Below, one piece after another: positions 43,947 through 51,737 of a stretch of DNA of 64,000 bases (position 1 is its first letter; the number at the start of each line of letters is the position of its first letter). The stretch is from NCBI RefSeq assembly GCF_022234545.1, contig NZ_JAIEUI010000002.1:1-64000 (forward strand), in the 5' to 3' direction. The notes under the pieces are model-generated. The model was not told the DNA's origin and made no database searches. It worked only from the letters and a program-made list of their open reading frames with translations. This stretch comes from Paenibacillus piscarius (GTDB lineage Bacteria > Bacillota > Bacilli > Paenibacillales > Paenibacillaceae). The translations under genes were made by a program, and so were the position numbers.

Positions 43947-43976
43947 TTGACATATCCGCCATCACCGTGTTACATT
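43947..43976 (+). promoter_or_regulatory. Sigma-A promoter of serA
   Basis: TTGACA (43947-43952), an 18-nt spacer and TACATT (43971-43976), placed so that transcription starts near the 5' end of the T-box leader. Confidence 0.6.
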
Positions 43977-43984
43977 ATGACAAA

Positions 43985-44251
43985 ATTAATCAAGCAAAAC
44001 CGATGATGGAACAAAGATTACTTGGAGTCTTCAGAGAGCCGGTGGGTGGTGCGAACCGGTGGCGGACATTAATCTTTAGCGCTCCTGAGCTATTGTATTG
44101 AACTTTGAGTAGATACAATCGGAACACTCCGTTACCAGTGTGGCCTTGCAGGCCAATGAGACTGCTTCCTGAACGTTGCAGTGAATTAGGGTGGTACCAC
44201 GACAACTCTCGTCCCTTACTACGGCAGTAGTATGGGGTCGGGAGTTTTTTT
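43985..44251 (+). promoter_or_regulatory. T-box riboswitch (serine type) in the serA leader
   Basis: The 14-nt T-box core AGGGTGGTACCAC is at 44188-44200. Stem I shows AGAGAGCCGGTGGGTGGTGCGAACCGGT-type distal features and TTTAGC-GCTCCTGAGC, where AGC (Ser) best fits the specifier position. The terminator stem ACTCTCGTCCC/GGGGTCGGGAGT with T7 is at 44204-44251. Uncharged tRNA-Ser would stabilise the antiterminator and turn on serine synthesis. Confidence 0.93.
44204..44251 (+). terminator. T-box leader terminator
   Basis: GC-rich stem followed by TTTTTTT, the regulated terminator of the serA leader. Confidence 0.9.
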
Positions 44252-44439
44252 GCAGCCGGGAACACCATAATTTCGTCTTTTTGCATCCAATTTCTTTCGT
44301 GCGGCAGCGCGTTACTTCGACATTCTTCAGACTTTCATAGCTGCCGGATCACCTCTTGCAAGACCTGGTACTGCGAATGCCATATCCGGCATTCTTGGCA
44401 TACTTATCAGCTTTTCCATTTGAAGGAGGACAAGAGACC

Positions 44440-46032
44440 ATGTTTAAAGTATTAGTATCGGATCCGATCAGTGATTTGGGCATTCAGCAATTGATGGACG
44501 CAAGCGATGTGACAGTAGACAAGAAGACAGGACTTAGCGAAGATGAGCTTATTTCCATCATCGGCGAATATGACGGCCTGCTCGTGCGCAGTCAGACTAC
44601 AGTAACTGACAAAATTATCGCAGCCGGTACTAATCTGAAGGTGATCGGCCGTGCCGGAGTCGGCGTCGATAATATCAAGCTGGAGGCAGCTACCCAGCAC
44701 GGAGTCGTTGTCATCAACGCTCCCGACGGCAATACGATTACAACCTGTGAACATGCTTTTGCCATGATGATGGCGCTGGCCCGCCATATCCCGCAGGCCT
44801 ATGCGAAGACAATCTCCGGTGTATGGGACCGCAAGACCTTCATCGGTGTCGAGCTGCGCGGCAAAACACTAGGCGTGCTCGGCATGGGACGGATCGGCAG
44901 CGAAGTCGCCAAGCGTGCGAAGGCCTTCGGCATGGATATTCTCGCGTATGACCCGTTCCTGACCGCAGACCGCGCCGAGAAGATGGAAGTGAAGCTCGCT
45001 TCGGTAGACGATATCGTCCGCGGGGCAGACTTCATTACCGTCCATACTCCTCTTACCCCGGAGACCCGCCATATGATCTCCCGCCCGCAATTTAAGGTGA
45101 TGAAAAAAGGGATGCGTATCGTCAACTGCGCCCGCGGCGGCGTCATCGACGAAATGGCGCTGGTTGAAGCTATCGACAGCGGTATTGTTGCCGGAGCAGC
45201 CTTCGACGTCTTCGAGAAAGAGCCGCCGCAGGCTGATCATCCGTTCCTGTCGCATCCGAAGATTATCGTAACCCCGCATCTGGGTGCTTCGACCATTGAA
45301 GCCCAGGAGAATGTGGCAATCGACGTATCGGAGCAGGTGCTTCATATCCTCCGCAACGAGCCGTTCATTAACGCGGTTAACATTCCGCCGGTAGCTCCAA
45401 GCGTGATGAACAAGCTGCAGCCGTACTTCACCCTCGGCGAGAAGCTGGGCAGCTTCGCAACCCAGATTACCGATGGGGCGATCCGCGAGATTCATGTGGA
45501 ATATGCCGGCGACCTCTCCGATGTGGACACTCAGCCGCTGACCCGGTATGTGGTCAAGGGTGTACTCTCCCGTCACTTCGGTGCCGATGTTAACATCGTC
45601 AATTCGATGCATCTGGCGAAGACCCGGGACGTAAATGTAGTGGTAACCAAAGCCTCCAAGACCAAAGGCTTCACCAATCTCATTACCGTGACCCTTAAGG
45701 CTGAGCATGACGAAGAGCGTCTGGTGGCAGGTACCCTGCTGCAGGGCTACGGCGAACGGATTGTCAAGGTTAACAAATTCCCGGTCGATATCGCTCCTGA
45801 GGGCCATCAGATTGTGATCTCGCACAACGATAAGCCGGGGATTATCGGACATGTCGGCACATTGCTGGGTGAGAATGATGTCAACATCGCCTCAATGCAG
45901 GTTGGCCGTACTATCATTGGCGGAGCAGCCCTTATGCTGCTGACCGTGGATAAGGAAGTGCCGAAGGAGGTTCTGGTGAAGCTGGCCGGACTGCCTGAGA
46001 TCAACACGGCTGAGGAGATCATCCTGCTCTAA
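44440..46032 (+). CDS. serA: D-3-phosphoglycerate dehydrogenase
   Basis: 530 residues, the long form. It oxidises 3-phosphoglycerate in the first step of serine synthesis. NAD-binding GMGRIGSEVAKRAKAFG near residue 150; catalytic Arg in NCARGGVIDE, Glu in VFEKEPP and His in TPHLGAST. An ASB domain (about 320-450) and a C-terminal ACT domain (VISHNDKPGIIGHVGTLL) follow. ATG 44440 has GGAGGA upstream. Confidence 0.97.
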   Translation: MFKVLVSDPISDLGIQQLMDASDVTVDKKTGLSEDELISIIGEYDGLLVRSQTTVTDKIIAAGTNLKVIGRAGVGVDNIKLEAATQHGVVVINAPDGNTITTCEHAFAMMMALARHIPQAYAKTISGVWDRKTFIGVELRGKTLGVLGMGRIGSEVAKRAKAFGMDILAYDPFLTADRAEKMEVKLASVDDIVRGADFITVHTPLTPETRHMISRPQFKVMKKGMRIVNCARGGVIDEMALVEAIDSGIVAGAAFDVFEKEPPQADHPFLSHPKIIVTPHLGASTIEAQENVAIDVSEQVLHILRNEPFINAVNIPPVAPSVMNKLQPYFTLGEKLGSFATQITDGAIREIHVEYAGDLSDVDTQPLTRYVVKGVLSRHFGADVNIVNSMHLAKTRDVNVVVTKASKTKGFTNLITVTLKAEHDEERLVAGTLLQGYGERIVKVNKFPVDIAPEGHQIVISHNDKPGIIGHVGTLLGENDVNIASMQVGRTIIGGAALMLLTVDKEVPKEVLVKLAGLPEINTAEEIILL

Positions 46033-46051
46033 TCCTATTTATTCGTAAACT

Positions 46052-46102
46052 ACACTCTTTGGGAGCGCACGGCCTGTGTCTGCGCTCCTGGAGAGTGTTT
46101 TT
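46052..46102 (+). terminator. Terminator of serA
   Basis: Stem ACACTCT-GGGAGCGCA/TGCGCTCC-GAGAGTGT followed by T5. Confidence 0.85.
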
Positions 46103-46191
46103 GCATGCATTTGCACTAATCCTTACGCTATATTAATATACATCTTATACATGACAACCATTGACATATATAATTCAAGGAGGCCGCCAAG

Positions 46192-47148
46192 ATGAGAGCT
46201 GACCGTCTGTTATCTATTCTGCTTCTGCTCCAGAGCCGGGGCAAGATCAGCTCGAGTGAGCTGGCCCAGCGCCTCGAGGTCTCGGAGCGGACGATCTTCC
46301 GCGATATGGAGGCGCTGGGCACTGCCGGTATCCCTGTGCTTGCCGAGCGCGGCCGTGAAGGCGGCTGGAGACTGGCAGAGGGCTACCGGACCTCACTGAC
46401 CGGAATGAACCCGGGCGAGATTGCCGCCCTGCTGCTGCCGGCTGATCCGGCGATTCTGCAGGCACTGGATATTGAGGAGGAGTTCTCCTCGGCAGCACGC
46501 AAGCTGCAGGCCGCCGCCATGCGGCAGCCCTCCGCGCTTACGGGCTTCCTGAGCGAGCGGGTGCATATTGACGGCGCGGGCTGGCACCCTTCCGGCGAGG
46601 TCTATCCCTGCCTGAACGCCCTGCAGCAGGCAGTATGGGAGGAACGGCAGGTGCATATAACCTATGTACGCGGCGAAGATACGGCTAAGCGGACAATCTC
46701 GCCGCTGGGGCTGGTTGCCAAACGCGGTGTCTGGTATGTTGCCGCCGATACTGAAGGAGGACTGCGGACCTACCGGGTCTCCAGAATAACCGGAGTGGAA
46801 ATCACCGGCAAGCCGGTGGTACGGCCGGCGGATTTCAACCTGGCGGAATATTGGGAAGCGTCCACTGCCGCATTCAAATCCGCCCTCCCCCGTTACCCTG
46901 CCAGCCTGCTGGTCAAGGATAGCACCATGAAGGAGCTTGAGCGGGAGCGCTATGTCCGCATCCTGCACCAGGAGCCGGCTGCTGACCCTGGCTGGATCAT
47001 AACCGAGACTGAATTTCATACCCTGGAGTCGGCCTGTAAGATCATTCTGTCCCTTAGTCCGGGCATCCAGGTAACCGCGCCGGAGGATCTGACATCAGCT
47101 GTAACTTCAGCTCTGCGTGGGGCTTTGGCATTATATGAATTCTTATAG
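46192..47148 (+). CDS. WYL-domain transcriptional regulator (HTH_11)
   Basis: 318 residues. An N-terminal helix-turn-helix (LAQRLEVSERTIFRDMEAL) is followed by a WYL domain (about 140-215), with VAKRGVWYVAADTEGG as the WYL core and YRVSRITGVE, and a C-terminal WCX-like extension. WYL regulators bind small ligands or nucleic acid. GGAGG lies about 8-10 nt upstream. No target is adjacent except the chemoreceptor 65 nt downstream. The regulon is unknown. Confidence 0.88.
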   Translation: MRADRLLSILLLLQSRGKISSSELAQRLEVSERTIFRDMEALGTAGIPVLAERGREGGWRLAEGYRTSLTGMNPGEIAALLLPADPAILQALDIEEEFSSAARKLQAAAMRQPSALTGFLSERVHIDGAGWHPSGEVYPCLNALQQAVWEERQVHITYVRGEDTAKRTISPLGLVAKRGVWYVAADTEGGLRTYRVSRITGVEITGKPVVRPADFNLAEYWEASTAAFKSALPRYPASLLVKDSTMKELERERYVRILHQEPAADPGWIITETEFHTLESACKIILSLSPGIQVTAPEDLTSAVTSALRGALALYEFL

Positions 47149-47213
47149 ACCAATTGCCCTATAATCCCCTATAATATTACAATACACATTAATTTTTTTA
47201 GGGGGAACTTTTC

Positions 47214-48467
47214 ATGATGGACTGGATGAGCAAGCTGTCATTGAAACAAAAGATCGTTACCGGCTGTTACATGGTTGCCGCTTTATTCGCTGTCCCGGTG
47301 CTGATTACACTGATCCTGATGGACAGGCTGTTCATCGGCATCATCCTTGTTGCGGTGCTGGCTGCACTGACTTATCCGCTCTCACGCTTCATTGAGAGAA
47401 CGCTTACATCCTCATTTGAGCATATCTCCAATGTGACGCACACGATCGCCAAAGGCGACTTCACCAGCCGTGCTGACGAGACCGGCTCCATGGGAGACAT
47501 CAGCCGTTCCTTCAACACCATGATCGACAAGCTCAAAAAAATCCTGACCGATGCCTCCCAGATTACCCGTCATGTTATGGACGCCAGCCGCGGCATCGAG
47601 GACAAGAACGCCAACCTGAAGATCGTCATGGCCCAGGTGGCCTCCTCCTCCAATGAACTGGCGCTGGGTGCCAATGAGATCTCCGGCGATATTGCCGGGA
47701 TGACGGAATCCATCAAGGATATAGAGACCAAGGTCTCCAACTACACGAACTCCACCAAGGAAATGAACCGGCGCTCTGTACATACATTAGAACTGGTTGA
47801 GAAGGGAAGACAGTCTGTAGATACCCAGGCCGAAGGAATGCGGAAGAATATCCAGGCCACGCAGAAGGTGGCGGATACCATTGAGGCCCTGTCACAGAAT
47901 GCCCGCGGCATTACGATGATTACCAAGACGATTACCGAAATTGCCGAGCAGACCAACCTGCTGTCGCTTAATGCTTCCATTGAAGCAGCCCGCGCAGGCG
48001 AGCACGGCCGCGGCTTCGCCGTGGTGGCCCAGGAGGTCCGTAAGCTGGCCGAAGAATCTACCGCCTCCACCAAAGAGGTGTTCGGGCTGGTCCGCAGTAT
48101 TGAAGCCGACATCAAGCAGGCGATTGATCATATCGCAATCAATGAAGAGGTTGTCCAGATGCAGAATGAGATGATTACGGAGACCGCTCATATCTTCTCC
48201 CAGATCGTTCATAGCGTTCAATACATAACCGAGCAGATCGCCTCCTTCTCGGCTGAGAGCGACCTGATGCTGGAGAGCGCGCTCAAGATCTCCGGCGCCA
48301 TCGAGAACATCTCCGCGATTACACAGCAGACAGCAGCCGGAACCGAGGAGGTATCGGCAGCCATGAACGAGCAGATTCATGCCCTGCAGTCTGTTGCCGA
48401 CGAGACAGAGCGGATGACCCAGGCAGTGTTCCAGCTCCAAAAGACGATTCATATCTTCAAATTCTAG
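47214..48467 (+). CDS. Methyl-accepting chemotaxis protein without a ligand-binding domain
   Basis: 417 residues. Two close membrane segments (about 15-36 and 42-60) are separated by only a few residues, so there is no periplasmic/extracellular sensor. A HAMP region (about 62-115) and a long helical signalling domain follow, with the conserved hairpin tip EAARAGEHGRGFAVVAQEVRKLAE split around residue 265. It should signal to CheA, perhaps sensing membrane state or cytosolic cues. CheR is encoded at 16850-17653. Confidence 0.9.
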   Translation: MMDWMSKLSLKQKIVTGCYMVAALFAVPVLITLILMDRLFIGIILVAVLAALTYPLSRFIERTLTSSFEHISNVTHTIAKGDFTSRADETGSMGDISRSFNTMIDKLKKILTDASQITRHVMDASRGIEDKNANLKIVMAQVASSSNELALGANEISGDIAGMTESIKDIETKVSNYTNSTKEMNRRSVHTLELVEKGRQSVDTQAEGMRKNIQATQKVADTIEALSQNARGITMITKTITEIAEQTNLLSLNASIEAARAGEHGRGFAVVAQEVRKLAEESTASTKEVFGLVRSIEADIKQAIDHIAINEEVVQMQNEMITETAHIFSQIVHSVQYITEQIASFSAESDLMLESALKISGAIENISAITQQTAAGTEEVSAAMNEQIHALQSVADETERMTQAVFQLQKTIHIFKF

Positions 48468-48480
48468 TCCCGGCAGCAGC

Positions 48481-48520
48481 AGGCACATCTGCAGATTCAC
48501 CTGCGGATGTGCCTGTTTTT
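48481..48520 (+). terminator. Terminator of the chemoreceptor gene
   Basis: Stem AGGCACATCTGCAG/CTGCGGATGTGCCT followed by GTTTTTT. Confidence 0.88.
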
Positions 48521-48909
48521 TGCGGAAATCTGAAGATTGTTATGTAATATTCACAAATTGTTAAGATTGTGCATAACGCATAAAAATGAGCTTTGCACTT
48601 CTTGACTGGCCATCCTCTAAGGCCATATACTCACTTATTTTCAACCTCTCAAACGCATGATTCATAAGTCCTAATTCTTTTCTCCCGGTTCCTCTATCAT
48701 CTGCCAAAACCCTCTACAAGCTTAATGCCCCCCCTGTGTTAATGAGTCTGTGGACTTATAATGCATAATTCTCTGGTTCACTGATTATTTGCATTTTAAG
48801 ACTTTTGGCATCCTGACAGCGCTTCATTCAAAAGTTTGAAAATCAAAATATTTATTCGTTTTAACTCCTGATTATTCGTCAAATTCCGAGCTTCTTCTCA
48901 TGGGGGATA
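48521..48909. other. AT-rich non-coding stretch
   Basis: About 390 nt between the chemoreceptor terminator and the riboswitch promoter. I find no reading frame with a ribosome site and no RNA motif I can name. It has C/T-rich tracts and short AT-rich repeats. Its length is unusual for this gene-dense region and could hold upstream regulator sites. Confidence 0.4.
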
Positions 48910-48939
48910 TTGACAACAATAGAGCTAGGAATATATTGT
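48910..48939 (+). promoter_or_regulatory. Promoter of the riboswitch-controlled operon
   Basis: TTGACA (48910-48915), 18-nt spacer, TATTGT (48934-48939). Transcription would start near 48946, about 30 nt before the aptamer. Confidence 0.7.
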
Positions 48940-48975
48940 AAAGGAAAATTCCCCTTCGTCTTATTTATAACAACA

Positions 48976-49068
48976 TACCGGGCAAAATTCTCCGAAAGGA
49001 AATGACGCAAAGCCATGGATCTACCGTCTCATTCACCAGCAGTGGGACCATGACAGCCAGGTTGCTGA
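48976..49068 (+). promoter_or_regulatory. Cyclic di-GMP-I (GEMM-I) riboswitch aptamer
   Basis: Landmarks in order: CCGGGCAAAA, a P1b stem capped by the conserved GAAA tetraloop (TCC-GAAA-GGA), GACGCAAAGCC, a variable helix (CATGG...CCATG), then ACAGCCAGGTTGCTG. These match the GEMM-I consensus, including GACGCAAAGCC and the AGCCaGGTTGC tetraloop receptor side. The G before CAAA, which contacts the ligand, is retained, favouring c-di-GMP over cGAMP. It lies 115 nt upstream of the thiamine-diphosphate enzyme gene. Confidence 0.92.
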
Positions 49069-49076
49069 ACAACGTT

Positions 49077-49152
49077 GAACGCATGTTGGCGTTCTATTGT
49101 GGTGATTCGTGCAACAGACCTGTGCTCCTTCTTCAGAGTACAGGTTTTCTAT
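49077..49152 (+). terminator. Riboswitch expression platform with intrinsic terminator
   Basis: A first stem GAACGC/GCGTTC (49077-49094) is followed by stem ACCTGT-CTC/GAG-ACAGGT (49118-49145) and TTTCTATT. The second stem looks like an intrinsic terminator just ahead of the operon. Whether ligand turns it on or off cannot be told by eye. Confidence 0.7.
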
Positions 49153-49182
49153 TGCTAGCTAGACCAACTAACAACTTGCGGG

Positions 49183-50826
49183 GTGGATGTTCTGAAGACA
49201 GTTGCAGATTATATGGCTGAGGCATTACGGAATCTTGGGGTTACCCATGCTTTTGGAATCATTGGCAAGTCGATTTGTCCCATCGCTCTTAAGCTTGTTG
49301 ACTACGGGATAGAATTCATTCCCGGCAGGCATGAGTCCAGCTCCGGCTTTGCAGCCGGCGGCTATGCCCTTCAGACCGGCAATCTCGGCATTGCCTTCGG
49401 TACCTCCGGCCCGGGCGGAACCAATCTGCTGACTGCCGCCGCCCATGCCAAAGCGAATAATCTTCCGGTGCTATTCATCACCGGACATCAATCCATCAAG
49501 GAGCTGGGCCTTCCCCAGTGCCAGGATTCGACCTCCTATCTGGCCGATCTGGCGGAGATGTTCAGGCCAGCCACCTTATATAGCAAGCTGGTAGAGCGCG
49601 GTGACCATTTCAGCACGATTCTCAATCATGCCCTGTCTATCGCTCTCGGTGACAAGAAGGGGCCCGTCCATCTATGTATTCCGTTCGATGTTCAGACAGA
49701 GCGCCTGGAGGAGTGCCGGATTGTCCTGCCCCAGCGGGAGAGACTCGTCAGCTACCATAACTATGAACGGGTCCTGTCAGCCATTCAGACTTCCGCCAGC
49801 CCGCTCATTATTGCCGGTAAGGGGGTTAACCGTTCTGGCGCACATAAGGAACTCGTTCAATTCGCCGAGACCTTCAACATTCCTGTTGTGACCTCCCCGG
49901 GCGGCAAAGGTGCCATAGCTGAAGACCATCCACTCTATCATGGCCCTGTGGGCGTTGGAGGCTGTGCACACGGCGATGATTTGATGAATACAAGTGACCT
50001 CTATATCGTTCTGGGGTCCCGGCTAAGCGATATGACCATATGCAATCTGAAGCCCGGGAATCATCCGAAGCAGCTGATCCAGTTCGATACGGACCCGGCC
50101 TTTGTCGGCAAAATCCTCACCTCCTCCACACTCTATGTCGGCGGTGATCTGCGGGATAACCTGGAGCTGTACCTTCAGATGACAGACCCTGCCACTGTGG
50201 CCAGACGGGAATACACACCCGTTCCCCGTCCCCGGGAGGAATTGCCTGTGCTTCCCAAGCTCTCCATGGCTTCTGTGATGAGCACGATGAGTGACCTAAT
50301 TCCCTATCACAGTAAAGTATTCGTCGATGATGGCAGCCACGGCTTCCACGCGGTGAAATGGTTCCAGGTCAAGAAGCCGGGAAGCTTTGTGTTCGATGCT
50401 TACTTTGCCTGCATGGGCAATTCTATTGGTATGGCGATCGGCGCCAAGACTGCCTCTCCTGAAGAGACTGTCTTCTGTATTACCGGTGACGGGTGTTTTA
50501 TGATGCTCGGAACTGAAATCAACACCGCGGTTTGCAAGAATATTCCAGTGATTTTCATCGTTGTGAACAACAAGCAGCTGGATATGGCGCTGAAGGGGAT
50601 GGAGAAAACGACCGGCCGCATCGACGGAACCCTGTTCGAGGTCCCGGTGGATGCCGTGAAATTCGCCGAATCCCTTGGCGCTGCCGGCTTCCGCTGTGAG
50701 ACACAGGAGGAATTCGCTGCCGCAGTCAGCAAGGCACTCGCCCTGAACCGGACAGCCGTAATCGAGCTGTTGACTGACCGCGATGAAGTGCCGCCAACTG
50801 CCCACCGCACGCTGGATCTCAGTTAA
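49183..50826 (+). CDS. Thiamine-diphosphate-dependent carboligase/decarboxylase (acetolactate synthase-like)
   Basis: 547 residues with the three-domain layout of acetolactate synthase relatives. The PYR domain has GRHESSSGFAAGGYA, with the catalytic Glu near residue 50, and GTSGPGGTN. The middle domain runs about 190-325. The PP domain has the ThDP/Mg motif GDGCFMMLGTEINTA, ending in VVNNKQLD. It should decarboxylate a 2-oxo acid and may ligate the product. It differs from housekeeping IlvB at substrate positions (GHQSIKELGLPQ where GQ-type segments are usual), so acetolactate is not assured. The likely start is GTG 49183; its GGGG site is weak. First gene of the riboswitch operon. Confidence 0.85.
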   Translation: MDVLKTVADYMAEALRNLGVTHAFGIIGKSICPIALKLVDYGIEFIPGRHESSSGFAAGGYALQTGNLGIAFGTSGPGGTNLLTAAAHAKANNLPVLFITGHQSIKELGLPQCQDSTSYLADLAEMFRPATLYSKLVERGDHFSTILNHALSIALGDKKGPVHLCIPFDVQTERLEECRIVLPQRERLVSYHNYERVLSAIQTSASPLIIAGKGVNRSGAHKELVQFAETFNIPVVTSPGGKGAIAEDHPLYHGPVGVGGCAHGDDLMNTSDLYIVLGSRLSDMTICNLKPGNHPKQLIQFDTDPAFVGKILTSSTLYVGGDLRDNLELYLQMTDPATVARREYTPVPRPREELPVLPKLSMASVMSTMSDLIPYHSKVFVDDGSHGFHAVKWFQVKKPGSFVFDAYFACMGNSIGMAIGAKTASPEETVFCITGDGCFMMLGTEINTAVCKNIPVIFIVVNNKQLDMALKGMEKTTGRIDGTLFEVPVDAVKFAESLGAAGFRCETQEEFAAAVSKALALNRTAVIELLTDRDEVPPTAHRTLDLS

Positions 50827-50871
50827 GCCGGACCGTCCATAACCAGTAACCTACAATCAGGAGGCAGACCA

Positions 50872-51240
50872 GTGAACACGAATATTAACCGCGGACTGGA
50901 TCATTTCAATAATCTCTCCGGAGACTACGGGGCCAAGGCCCTCGCTCCGATCAAAGAACATTTCCCGGAATTAGCCGAGTTTATCATGGGAAATGCCTAC
51001 GGGGATATTTTTCAGCGGACTACGATTGGCTCAGACTGGAAAGAGATTGCAGTGATTTCTTCTCTGATCACGATGGGCCAGTATGAACAGCTTGGGGTTC
51101 ATTATGTAATGGCGCTGCGCGTGGGCATGACCGTTGACCAGCTCAAAGGCATTCTGCTGCATCTCGTGCCGGTGATCGGCGCTCCCCGGGTGATTTCAGC
51201 CTTCAATGTGCTGCTTGACACCCTGGAAGAGATCCGCTAG
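50872..51240 (+). CDS. Carboxymuconolactone decarboxylase-like protein without CxxC
   Basis: 122 residues, helical, of the CMD/AhpD-like superfamily: WKEIAVISSLITMGQ, then HYVMALRVGMTVDQLKGIL and LLHLVPVIGAPRVISAF. The redox CxxC of AhpD is absent and there is no cysteine at all, so a peroxidase role is unlikely. A small-molecule decarboxylase, hydrolase or isomerase role is possible. The start is GTG 50872 with AGGAGG 8 nt upstream, 45 nt after the ThDP gene. Confidence 0.75.
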   Translation: MNTNINRGLDHFNNLSGDYGAKALAPIKEHFPELAEFIMGNAYGDIFQRTTIGSDWKEIAVISSLITMGQYEQLGVHYVMALRVGMTVDQLKGILLHLVPVIGAPRVISAFNVLLDTLEEIR

Positions 51241-51348
51241 CAGACCGCTGCGGTCATCCCTTTTCATAGTACAATAGGGTTTTCCAGCATGATAACCATT
51301 CCTTAAAGACTGAATTATCATGTTATTTCAAATATAGGAGAGATCATC

Positions 51349-51699
51349 ATGGGACAATTTATTCTGAAGACAGACACGGTAAAGAAAGTTATTAATATTG
51401 AACTGGAAGGGACCTTCTCCAACGAAGACGGGCTGAAATCCATCCAGGCGTATCAACAGACCATCAATCCGATTAACCCTACTGAATATGCTCTGGATAT
51501 CGATTGCCGCAAGCTGAATGTTACTGCTCCGGATGTCGTGCCATTGCTTGAGGGCTGCTTCATCATGTTCAAGTCTGACGGCTTCCAGAAGGTGAGTCTT
51601 ACCTTGGAGAACAACCCGATTCTCAAGATGCAGCTGGCCCGCCTGGGACGCAAAGCCGGCATCGAGAATCTGGAAATCACCTCCACCGTCCAGGCTTAA
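51349..51699 (+). CDS. Small STAS-like protein
   Basis: 116 residues, alternating beta and alpha. TEYALDIDCRKLNVTAPDVVP is followed by a helix and FQKVSLTLENNPILKM, which resembles a STAS/SpoIIAA-like fold, including the Asp-rich strand where a phospho-acceptor or ligand loop may sit; this is by pattern only. It lies 109 nt after the CMD-like gene, with a GGAGAG site. It may act as a regulator, a carrier or a partner for the enzymes on either side. Not recognised by name. Confidence 0.55.
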   Translation: MGQFILKTDTVKKVINIELEGTFSNEDGLKSIQAYQQTINPINPTEYALDIDCRKLNVTAPDVVPLLEGCFIMFKSDGFQKVSLTLENNPILKMQLARLGRKAGIENLEITSTVQA

Positions 51700-51737
51700 G
51701 CACACATACGCTATCATAACTTTTAGGAGGGTCTACT

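Noticed and set aside
44869..45852. 327-codon minus-strand frame inside serA
   Set aside because: Antisense shadow; serA on the + strand has all catalytic motifs and a T-box leader.
48976..49068. 3',3'-cGAMP variant of GEMM
   Set aside because: The key ligand-contacting position appears to be G, as in c-di-GMP sensors; only probing could settle it.
49002..49220. 72-codon + strand frame at the riboswitch
   Set aside because: It overlaps the conserved GEMM-I aptamer, the terminator and the start of the ThDP gene.
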